DNA from: Bacteroidota bacterium
GTDB lineage: Bacteria; Bacteroidota; Bacteroidia; Chitinophagales; Chitinophagaceae
NCBI GenBank assembly: GCA_947457085.1
Contig: CANGUS010000129.1
Coordinates: 1-5,757 of the forward strand
DNA length: 5,757 bases
Reading direction: 5' to 3'
Below are positions 1-5,495 of the stretch, piece by piece; within the stretch, counting starts at the first letter, position 1, and each line of letters opens with the position of its first letter. The notes beneath the pieces were generated by a model. That model worked only from the letters and a program-made list of their open reading frames with translations. It made no database searches and was not told the DNA's origin. The translations under genes and the position numbers were made by a program.

Positions 1-626
1 ATGACATCATGTTTAAAATTTTTCAATAATTCATCGTCTCCAATTGGCAAACGTTTAGCATAACGAGAACCGTTTAAATATTCTGGTAGCCATTTTTGCA
101 TCATGCGATCATCTGCCCCTTTTCCCATTCTACTTTCTTCCAAAACCACATTTCTTTCTTTATCAATTTCTTCGTTTTCTAATGAAGCAGCTCCACTCCA
201 ATCTGCAATAATTTGAAAACCTTTGTCAATTTTTTCTTTATCGTCTGCCGGAATAGGCAAAATATAAACTGTTTCATCGAAACTGGTGTATGCATTTAAA
301 TCGGCACCAAAATCAACGCCAATACTTTGTAAGTAATGCACCACTTCATTTTTAGGAAAGTTTTTCAGTCCATTAAAATTCATGTGTTCCATTAAATGGG
401 CTAAGCCTAACTGATCATCGTCTTCTTGAATAGAACCTGCATTGGTTACCATGCGTAATTCAATTTTCTTTTCAGGTTTTTTGTTTTGAACAATAAAGTA
501 TTTCAACCCATTGGGTAGTTGCCCTACTTTTACTTTTTTGTCGATTGGAATTTTTTCATTTTGTGCGGTTACTAAAAATGGCAAGCAAAGACACAGTATT
601 GCCAAGAGGTTTTTGAATGATTTCAT
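1..626 (-). CDS. Secreted M16 family zinc metalloprotease (pitrilysin/insulinase-like), N-terminal part
   Basis: This is the first 208 codons of a peptidase; the rest lies beyond the left edge of the window. The start is ATG at 626-624. Residues 1-21 form a signal peptide (MKSF, then a hydrophobic LLAILCLCLPFLV core, likely cut after TA before Q22), so the protein should act in the periplasm or at the outer membrane. The M16 zinc motif HxxEH is visible as H77-L-M-E80-H81. About 76 residues later comes ENEEIDKERNVVLEE, whose E157 is the probable third zinc ligand, as in pitrilysin-type enzymes. GLKYFIVQN, MVTNAGSIQE and ADLNAYTSFDETVY are also typical of the family's active N-terminal half. 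Bacteroidota homologues are commonly over 900 residues with two M16 repeats, so most of the gene is probably missing here. It follows the deacetylase gene by 80 bases and seems to have its own promoter. Substrate unknown. Confidence 0.9.
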   Translation of the reverse strand, partial: MKSFKNLLAILCLCLPFLVTAQNEKIPIDKKVKVGQLPNGLKYFIVQNKKPEKKIELRMVTNAGSIQEDDDQLGLAHLMEHMNFNGLKNFPKNEVVHYLQSIGVDFGADLNAYTSFDETVYILPIPADDKEKIDKGFQIIADWSGAASLENEEIDKERNVVLEESRMGKGADDRMMQKWLPEYLNGSRYAKRLPIGDDELLKNFKHDV

Positions 627-645
627 ATTTAAATTATTTAAGAAT

Positions 646-676
646 TAAAAGTAATGAATCAATTATTAATTATCAA
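646..676 (-). promoter_or_regulatory. Candidate Bacteroidota-type promoter of the M16 protease gene
   Basis: On the minus strand a TTG (676-674) is followed after exactly 20 bases by TACTTTTA (653-646). This resembles the Bacteroidota -33 TTG / -7 TAnnTTTG arrangement, with the last G of the -7 box replaced by A. The box ends 19 bases before the ATG at 626, which would give a very short leader. The TTG lies inside the second copy of a 14-base duplication. Inferred from pattern only; the region is so AT-rich that chance matches are possible. Confidence 0.35.
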
Positions 677-686
677 TTATTAATTG
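659..686. repeat. Two tandem copies of a 14-base AT-rich palindromic unit
   Basis: TCAATTATTAATTA (659-672) is followed directly by TCAATTATTAATTG (673-686), differing only at the last base. Within the second copy, CAATTATTAATTG (674-686) is a perfect odd palindrome: two 6-base arms around a central T. The first copy is the same palindrome with one mismatch. The pair lies between the deacetylase stop and the M16 start and overlaps the proposed promoter. It could be an operator pair or simply slippage of AT-rich intergenic DNA. Confidence 0.6.
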
Positions 687-706
687 TCTATTGTAAAAGA
701 AAAAAG

Positions 707-1993
707 CTAGCATTTCTGTAAAAAATCTACATACATTTCTTTCCAGCCCTTCCAAAGTGGATCAGTTCCTAATGAAAAATTATGCCAGATGGTAATTAAA
801 TTGCCATTTACTTCTTTTATAACTTTTACATAATGAAGCAATTCTTCAGATGCTTTTTCCGCTGTATATTTTTGTTCGAAAAAGGAATTACATTCCATAA
901 AACAAAATGGGTGCAATCGTAAATGACTTACTTCATTTTTTTCTACGTCGAACCAATTAAATGAACGAGATGTACTGGCTCTGAAACCATTGATACTGCC
1001 ATAACCCATGGAATAATCATCTGTAATACCTACATTTACTAGATTTCTATATGTTTCGGGCAAGGCAAATCGAATATAATGTTGTCTACTTTTTGTAACC
1101 TTATTTAAAAGTAGGGTTTCTTTTTGTAATACCTCAAATCTTTCGTGGCTTTTCCAAGATGGATGAATCCCTATTTCGTATTTTGATTGAATAGTGGATA
1201 TTAATTCTTTCATTAATGTAGAATCGCAATCTATATTTTTATCAAATTGACTTCCTTCTGATAGCAAGAAAAAATAGATCGGTTTCAATGAAAATTGTTC
1301 ATGAATTTTATCTAAAAAATCAAAACTATCATATGGATCTTTGTGGTTTGCAAATAATACATTTAATCTTAATGATATATTTTTAAAATTAAATTTTATA
1401 ATGTCTTTCAATGTGCCTGCAATGTTTCTACCGAATCCTTTTCCTTTAAAACTGTATGCGATATCGATATCATAAGTAGGTAAGATTTGAAACTTATTTT
1501 CTTTAAATTGGACAGATTGATTTTTTAGGAACATCGTTTTTTTCAATGCTTCAATCCATAAATCTATCAATGGAAGGTTTAGGAAATTATTTCGAAAAGC
1601 GATACTTTGTACATGAGGGAATCGAAAGTAGGAATCGAGTTCATGTGGTATATACTCTTCATATCCACTCAATAAATAAAAAACAGCTGAAAAAAAATCA
1701 AAAGGAATTTCGGATTCTTGTGTTTGAAAAAAAATAGGTAGTTCGTTCCATTTTGTACAATAAATTTCTTTTTCTACAATTTCTGTTTCATATAATAAAC
1801 CACTAGAACCGATGTGCAGATCGCTTATTATATTTTTATGGGAATAATTAATTCGAAAATATGGAGAGGATAAATACTCTGTTTCAGAATTAGTTAAAAT
1901 ATATTCAACGCCTAAAACCTCATTAAAAATAAAATCTAAAACATACGTTAGTCGATTTGAAGTAAAAGCAGCATATATGATAAACTTATTCAA
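707..1993 (-). CDS. Polysaccharide deacetylase family protein (divergent NodB fold, DUF7033-type N-terminus)
   Basis: A 428-residue protein resembling Bacteroidota polysaccharide deacetylases with a DUF7033-like N-terminal region. N-terminal hallmarks are FIIYAAFTSNRLTYVLDFIF (4-23), FDFFSAVFYLLSGYEEY (98-114) and LNLPLIDLW (138-146). The catalytic part starts at LPTYDIDIAYS (171-181), where D175 and D177 are candidates for the NodB motif-1 acidic pair. It continues with EIGIHPSW (273-280, H277 a likely metal ligand), GFRASTSRSFNWFD (336-349) and LITIWHNFSLG (399-409, late catalytic His H403). No signal peptide or membrane segment is seen, so a cytoplasmic or peripheral site is likely. Expected activity is N- or O-deacetylation of a surface or intermediate glycan; the substrate is unknown. 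The start is TTG at 1993-1991: an in-frame TAA lies four codons upstream and the next in-frame Met is residue 153. It follows lutB by 49 bases with no visible terminator, so co-transcription is likely. Confidence 0.85.
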   Translation of the reverse strand: MNKFIIYAAFTSNRLTYVLDFIFNEVLGVEYILTNSETEYLSSPYFRINYSHKNIISDLHIGSSGLLYETEIVEKEIYCTKWNELPIFFQTQESEIPFDFFSAVFYLLSGYEEYIPHELDSYFRFPHVQSIAFRNNFLNLPLIDLWIEALKKTMFLKNQSVQFKENKFQILPTYDIDIAYSFKGKGFGRNIAGTLKDIIKFNFKNISLRLNVLFANHKDPYDSFDFLDKIHEQFSLKPIYFFLLSEGSQFDKNIDCDSTLMKELISTIQSKYEIGIHPSWKSHERFEVLQKETLLLNKVTKSRQHYIRFALPETYRNLVNVGITDDYSMGYGSINGFRASTSRSFNWFDVEKNEVSHLRLHPFCFMECNSFFEQKYTAEKASEELLHYVKVIKEVNGNLITIWHNFSLGTDPLWKGWKEMYVDFLQKC

Positions 1994-2042
1994 AAAATAT
2001 ATTTTTTAAGCATTGTATTTAAAAATCAATGTGGATGAGTTC

Positions 2043-3419
2043 TTATTTTTTCTCCTTCCACATATCTCTAAACGACTTATGAAAAGATAAACCATCCCTT
2101 CTTTTTCCCCAACTATTTTTAAAGAGTATCGATACAATTTTAGTTTTCATACCCGCACCCGCTAAGTCGACCATACTTCTATTGGTCATTGCCAATTTCC
2201 ACATTTTCCATGCAGTGTTTTCTGAAAAATCGGTATCATGTTTTTTTACTGCCAATGTTCTATTGTAATGTAACATTCCATGAATGTTAATTTTGAGCGG
2301 ACAAACTTCGGTACAGTTTCCACACAATGTAGAGGCATAACTCAAATGTTTAAATTCCTCAAAATCTTTTAAGTGGGGAGTTATCACCGATCCTATTGGA
2401 CCACTGTAGGTTGCCCCATAAGTATGTCCACCAATATTTTTGTATACAGGACATGCATTCAAACAAGATCCGCAACGAATGCAATACATACTTTCTCTTA
2501 CATTCGGATCTTTCATTAAATTGGTTCTGCCATTGTCTAGCAAAATCACATACATTGCTTCAGGGCCATCTACTTCATGTGCTTTTTTAGGCCCAGTAAA
2601 AATTGAATTATAAACAGTTACATTTTGTCCTGTGCCATAAGTAGCCAATAATGGCCAAAATAAATTCAAATCATCTATGGAAGGAATCATTTTTTCGATT
2701 CCCACGATGGCGACATGTACTTTTGGAAAGGCTGTAGTCAATCGACCATTTCCTTCATTTTCAGTCACACATACAGCTCCTACATCGGCCAATAAGAAAT
2801 TGCCACCCGTAACCCCTACTCCAGCACTTGTATATTTTACACGTAAGTTATTTCTTGCGACCAATGTAATTTCATTGGGTGTTAAATTCGGTTCGGTACC
2901 TAATTTTTCATGAAAAACCCGAGCACAATCTTCTTTACTTTTATGCATCGCTGGGGTTACAATATGATAGGGAGTTTCGCCATCTAATTGTTGAATGTAT
3001 TCGCCCAAATCGGTTTCGACACTTTCAATTTGATGCTTTTCTAAAAAAGCATTTAAATGAATTTCTTCCGTTACCATGCTTTTACTTTTCACCACTTGTG
3101 AAGCTCCATGCTGTTTGCAAATTTCTAATACGGCTTGATTTGCTTCTGCTGCATCTTGAGCCCATATTACCTTCCCCCCATTTTTAGTAAAATTTTGTTC
3201 AAATTGAATTAGGTATTTATCTAAATTTTCAATGGTTTTCCATTTGATGTTTTTTGCTTTTTCCCGAGCAAAATGCAAATCAGCAAATTGTTTTTTTCCC
3301 TTTACCACAACTTCATTGTATTTACCAATATTAAACGACAATTTGCGTTTATGTTCGGCATCCATAGCCTTAATTTCACTTTTAGATAAAAACGCCTGCT
3401 TTAAATCAACTGCACTCAT
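2043..3419 (-). CDS. lutB: LutB-type lactate utilization iron-sulfur protein (LUD domain plus two 4Fe-4S motifs)
   Basis: A 458-residue protein, full length for LutB/YkgF. The LUD domain covers roughly residues 70-300, with features such as KSKSMVTEEI (111-120), YTSAGVGVTGGNFLLADVGAV (196-216) and FPKVHVAIVGIEK (231-243). A bacterial ferredoxin-like module follows: C313-x2-C316-x2-C319-x3-C323-P, then C366-x2-C369-x3-C373-P. The linking GGHTYGATYSGPIGSVITP is typical of the family. In Bacillus subtilis, LutABC together oxidise L-lactate to pyruvate in the cytoplasm, LutB being one of the iron-sulfur subunits. That role is inferred by family; no LutA (CCG-domain) or LutC gene is present in the window. 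Start is ATG at 3419, preceded by a good TAnnTTTG box. The polysaccharide deacetylase gene follows 49 bases downstream and probably shares its mRNA. Confidence 0.93.
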   Translation of the reverse strand: MSAVDLKQAFLSKSEIKAMDAEHKRKLSFNIGKYNEVVVKGKKQFADLHFAREKAKNIKWKTIENLDKYLIQFEQNFTKNGGKVIWAQDAAEANQAVLEICKQHGASQVVKSKSMVTEEIHLNAFLEKHQIESVETDLGEYIQQLDGETPYHIVTPAMHKSKEDCARVFHEKLGTEPNLTPNEITLVARNNLRVKYTSAGVGVTGGNFLLADVGAVCVTENEGNGRLTTAFPKVHVAIVGIEKMIPSIDDLNLFWPLLATYGTGQNVTVYNSIFTGPKKAHEVDGPEAMYVILLDNGRTNLMKDPNVRESMYCIRCGSCLNACPVYKNIGGHTYGATYSGPIGSVITPHLKDFEEFKHLSYASTLCGNCTEVCPLKINIHGMLHYNRTLAVKKHDTDFSENTAWKMWKLAMTNRSMVDLAGAGMKTKIVSILFKNSWGKRRDGLSFHKSFRDMWKEKK

Positions 3420-3439
3420 GGGGGTAAAATTTTATCTAG

Positions 3440-3447
3440 CAAAGATA
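3440..3447 (-). promoter_or_regulatory. Candidate -7 promoter box of the lutB-deacetylase transcript
   Basis: On the minus strand TATCTTTG is an exact match to the Bacteroidota -7 consensus TAnnTTTG and ends 20 bases before the lutB ATG. The matching -33 element is poor: TTA rather than TTG at 19 bases upstream. Position and sequence suit a primary sigma-factor promoter with a leader of about 15 bases. Motif-based inference only. Confidence 0.45.
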
Positions 3448-3514
3448 GTTGTGCAATCCTAGTTTTTAATAGAAGATTTCATTTTTTTTGTGACATCAAT
3501 CTCATTAACCCTTG

Positions 3515-3532
3515 TATCATTTTTAAATGATA
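3515..3532. repeat. Perfect 8-base inverted repeat upstream of lutB
   Basis: TATCATTT (3515-3522) is separated by TT from its exact reverse complement AAATGATA (3525-3532). It lies about 95 bases upstream of the lutB start and 11 bases from the tandem repeat array. Neither side carries a directly adjoining T-run, so it does not look like an intrinsic terminator; a dimeric regulator site is possible. In such AT-rich DNA it could also be chance. Confidence 0.4.
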
Positions 3533-3543
3533 GCCAAAATAAA

Positions 3544-3795
3544 GCGCTGAACTTTCGGTGCACAGCGCTGAACTTTCGGTGCACAGCGCTGAACTTTTGG
3601 TACACAGCAATGAACTTTTGATGCACAGCACTGAACTTTTGGTGCACAGCACTGAACTTTTGGTGCACAGCACTGAACTTTTGGTGCACAGCACTGAACT
3701 TTTGGTGCACAGCGCTGAACTTTTGGTGCGCAGCGCTGAACTTTTGGTGCACAGCACTGAACTTTTGGTGCACAGCGCTGAACTTTTGGTGAAAA
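3544..3795. repeat. Tandem array of twelve 21-base repeats (VNTR-like) between the flippase gene and lutB
   Basis: Twelve head-to-tail units of exactly 21 bases, with no spacers, each start with GCRCTGAAC (R = A or G; GCAATGAAC in unit 4) and mostly end with GGTGCACA after a T-run. Units start at 3544, 3565, 3586, 3607, 3628, 3649, 3670, 3691, 3712, 3733, 3754 and 3775. Units 5-8 and 11 are identical. Units 1 and 2 have TTTC in place of TTTT, unit 3 ends TACACA, unit 4 has two private changes, unit 9 ends TGCGCA and unit 12 ends GAAAA. A decayed thirteenth unit may begin at 3796 (GTGCTG). The consensus is 10/21 G+C, clearly richer than its surroundings. It begins 85 bases downstream of the flippase stop codon in the direction of flippase transcription. 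Because 21 is a multiple of three, several reading frames stay open through it, but none looks like a gene. It is not CRISPR: there are no unique spacers. Confidence 0.95.
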
Positions 3796-3880
3796 GTGCT
3801 GTTTTTTGTCTTTATACGGTGTTTCTGCTCACTGTAAATAGTGTATAAGAAATCAATTCAGCTTACCCTGAGAAACGGGA

Positions 3881-5386
3881 TTACCATTTTTGAACCAACT
3901 TCCCAATTACAGGTAAACCTGCAAACTCATTTTTTTCATTTTTCAATATATAAAAAATATAACTAAAGAAAAACAAAGTACTCAATCCTACTTTTAACCA
4001 CAGCGAATCTATTCCTTTGTTTAAAAACATCGAACCAATTGTTAAACCTGCAATGATGAGCATATACCCAATGATTTTTTTGATGTTATAGGGTACTGGA
4101 AAATATTTTTGTCCCATAAAATAACTTACCACCATCATTAATAAATAGCAAATAAAAGTAGCCCAAGCGCAGCCAACATATCCAAATTTGGGAATCCATA
4201 AAATATTTAATAATACAGTAACCACAGCACCCAAAATGGTGATACCTGCACCATACCAATTTTTATTGGTGAGTTTATACCAAATCGACAAGTTATAATA
4301 GATGCCCAAAAAAACACTGCCCATGGCCAAAATAGGCACAATTTCTATGCCTTCGCCATACTCTTTGTATTTTAATGACATGATGGATTTAAATACATCT
4401 AAATATAATCCTACAAATAAAAACATAACGGAGCAAGCAACAACAAACATATTCATGACTCGAGCATAAGTTTCGGGTGCATTTTTGTTTTGTGATTGAT
4501 TGAAAAAGAAAGGCTCGGCTGCCATTCTAAACATTTGAATAAAAATAGTGATTAAAACAGCCAACCGATAATTTGCAGCAAAAATACCCAATTGTTTCTT
4601 TGCTTCGGCAACTGGTAAATCAGTTACATGTTGAAAAACTAATCGACTCAACATGTCATTGATCATTCCACCCAAACCTACAATAATGAGTGGATAGGAA
4701 TACTTCATTACCTCTTTCCATAATTTCGAATCAAACTCAAATTTAAAGGCTTTATATTCTGGCAAAAGCAATGCAAAAGTGAGTACACTTCCGATGATAT
4801 TTCCTATTAAATAATATCCAATTCCTATGGATTCATGATAACCAACTAATAAAATGCTTGTAGGGTTTTTAGCAGCTATATTCGGGCAAACACCGATATA
4901 CCAAATGACGATCAATACATTGATTATAATTCCAAGTAATTTAATAAAAGCATATTTTCTTGGTCTTTCCTCTTGGCGAAGTTTGGCGAATGGCAGTGCA
5001 CTCAATGTATCAAAGAAAACAATCATTGCCATCCAAGTGATAAACTCTGGGTGATCTTGCATGGCTGTAAATTCAATTAATGGCTCTTTAAACAATAGCA
5101 TCACGCAGGTAAGCAAAATGGTTGATACAAAAATGGAAACATTGAGCGTATTGAATAGCTTTTGTTTAGGGTGATTTTGAATGAATCGAAAAAAGCTGGT
5201 TTCTACACCATATGTAAACAAAATATTTAGAAAAGGAAATATGGCATAGATCTGTGTTAAATCGGCAGTGCTGACGGCTTTGTATAAAAATATCAACGAG
5301 AAATTCAATATATATCCAATAAAACGAGTGGCTATGCTGGGCAAACCATACCACATGGTTTGGCCGGCTAATTTTTTTATACTCAA
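3881..5386 (-). CDS. Oligosaccharide flippase family / polysaccharide biosynthesis membrane protein (Wzx/PST-like)
   Basis: An integral inner-membrane protein of 501 residues from the chosen start, normal for MOP-superfamily Wzx/PST transporters with 12-14 helices. Hydrophobic segments occur throughout, for example (numbered from the chosen start) near 85-99, 147-164, 188-208, 232-240, 276-288, 311-329, 349-363, 378-398, 408-424, 438-452 and 464-481. The N-terminal SIKKLAGQTMWYGLPSIATR and the cytoplasmic loop ALPFAKLRQEERPRKYAFIKL are typical of Bacteroidota members. Expected role: flipping undecaprenyl-linked oligosaccharides from the cytoplasmic to the periplasmic face for O-antigen, capsule or exopolysaccharide. 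The frame extends 12 codons upstream to another TTG at 5422. The TTG at 5386 was preferred because it gives the familiar MSIKKLAGQT start and lies 18 bases after a TATTTTTA box, which would leave the 5422 codon upstream of the promoter. The gene is divergent from the secreted-protein gene at 5496. The 21-base array begins 85 bases past its stop. Confidence 0.9.
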   Translation of the reverse strand: MSIKKLAGQTMWYGLPSIATRFIGYILNFSLIFLYKAVSTADLTQIYAIFPFLNILFTYGVETSFFRFIQNHPKQKLFNTLNVSIFVSTILLTCVMLLFKEPLIEFTAMQDHPEFITWMAMIVFFDTLSALPFAKLRQEERPRKYAFIKLLGIIINVLIVIWYIGVCPNIAAKNPTSILLVGYHESIGIGYYLIGNIIGSVLTFALLLPEYKAFKFEFDSKLWKEVMKYSYPLIIVGLGGMINDMLSRLVFQHVTDLPVAEAKKQLGIFAANYRLAVLITIFIQMFRMAAEPFFFNQSQNKNAPETYARVMNMFVVACSVMFLFVGLYLDVFKSIMSLKYKEYGEGIEIVPILAMGSVFLGIYYNLSIWYKLTNKNWYGAGITILGAVVTVLLNILWIPKFGYVGCAWATFICYLLMMVVSYFMGQKYFPVPYNIKKIIGYMLIIAGLTIGSMFLNKGIDSLWLKVGLSTLFFFSYIFYILKNEKNEFAGLPVIGKLVQKW

Positions 5387-5404
5387 TGAAAAAAGTTTAG
5401 GTTG

Positions 5405-5412
5405 TAAAAATA
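5405..5412 (-). promoter_or_regulatory. Weak candidate -7 box of the flippase gene
   Basis: On the minus strand TATTTTTA matches TAnnTTTG at all but the last base and ends 18 bases before the TTG at 5386. No TTG is found 19-21 bases further upstream, so support is weak. If real, transcription would begin downstream of the alternative TTG at 5422 and rule it out as the start codon. Confidence 0.25.
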
Positions 5413-5466
5413 AGGCGAACAATTTTTATTTTAGGACTTATTAACGAGAAAGAAATGCTAAACAAG

Positions 5467-5474
5467 TACATTTG
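5467..5474 (+). promoter_or_regulatory. Candidate -7 promoter box of the secreted-protein gene
   Basis: TACATTTG is an exact match to the Bacteroidota -7 consensus TAnnTTTG and ends 21 bases before the ATG at 5496. A TTA at 5441-5443 is the nearest -33-like element, at 23 bases, so that half is poor. Together with the weak opposing box at 5405-5412 it makes the 109-base region between the two divergent genes a back-to-back promoter region. Confidence 0.45.
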
Positions 5475-5495
5475 TGTGAATAAAATTCTCAATTC

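Larger units (their letters stand above)
3420..3880. other. 461-base intergenic region between the flippase gene and lutB
   Basis: From left to right the region holds the lutB leader and -7 box (3420-3447), an AT-rich stretch with an inverted repeat at 3515-3532, the 21-base tandem array (3544-3795), and an 85-base tail that is the 3' flank of the flippase gene. In that tail a 7-base stem with one G-T pair (3815-3821 with 3830-3836) is visible but lacks a following T-run, so no intrinsic terminator can be called. No tRNA, riboswitch or convincing short gene is seen. Confidence 0.8.

Noticed and set aside
1546..1737. Plus-strand open frame of 63 codons opposite the deacetylase
   Set aside because: Antisense to a recognisable gene, low-complexity Lys-rich C-terminus, no supporting signals.
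707..1993. Deacetylase as a frameshifted pseudogene because of the odd start
   Set aside because: The 428-codon frame covers the family from its normal N-terminus to the late catalytic motif without interruption; only the start codon is unusual.
2396..3187. Plus-strand open frames opposite lutB (for example 2396-2590, 2677-2913, 2879-3187)
   Set aside because: They lie antisense to a well-supported gene, overlap each other, and give protein sequences without recognisable features.
3479..3757. Second minus-strand frame through the array (CTKSSVL repeats)
   Set aside because: Overlaps the VHQKFSA frame and arises from the same stop-free 21-base unit; the common variant is an amino-acid change here and there is no supporting context.
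3459..3773. Minus-strand frame through the repeat array giving a VHQKFSA heptapeptide repeat protein
   Set aside because: Its only start is a GTG inside a repeat unit. Although the common A/G variant is synonymous in this frame (Ser AGC/AGT), most other unit differences change the amino acid. Other frames are equally open because the unit is 21 bases long.
3544..3795. CRISPR array
   Set aside because: Units are contiguous with no unique spacers, far shorter than a repeat-spacer period, and no cas genes are nearby.
3815..3836. Hairpin (TACGGTG / CACTGTA) as a terminator of the flippase gene
   Set aside because: The stem is only 7 bases with one G-T pair, and the minus-strand sequence after it has no T-run.
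3558..3848. Plus-strand frame through the array (VHSTELL repeats)
   Set aside because: Same cause: a stop-free repeat unit. It starts within the array, ends in AT-rich intergenic DNA, and shows no promoter or recognisable domain.
5166..5354. Minus-strand open frame inside the flippase gene in another frame
   Set aside because: Fully contained in the flippase coding region, whose frame has clear family motifs and membrane segments.
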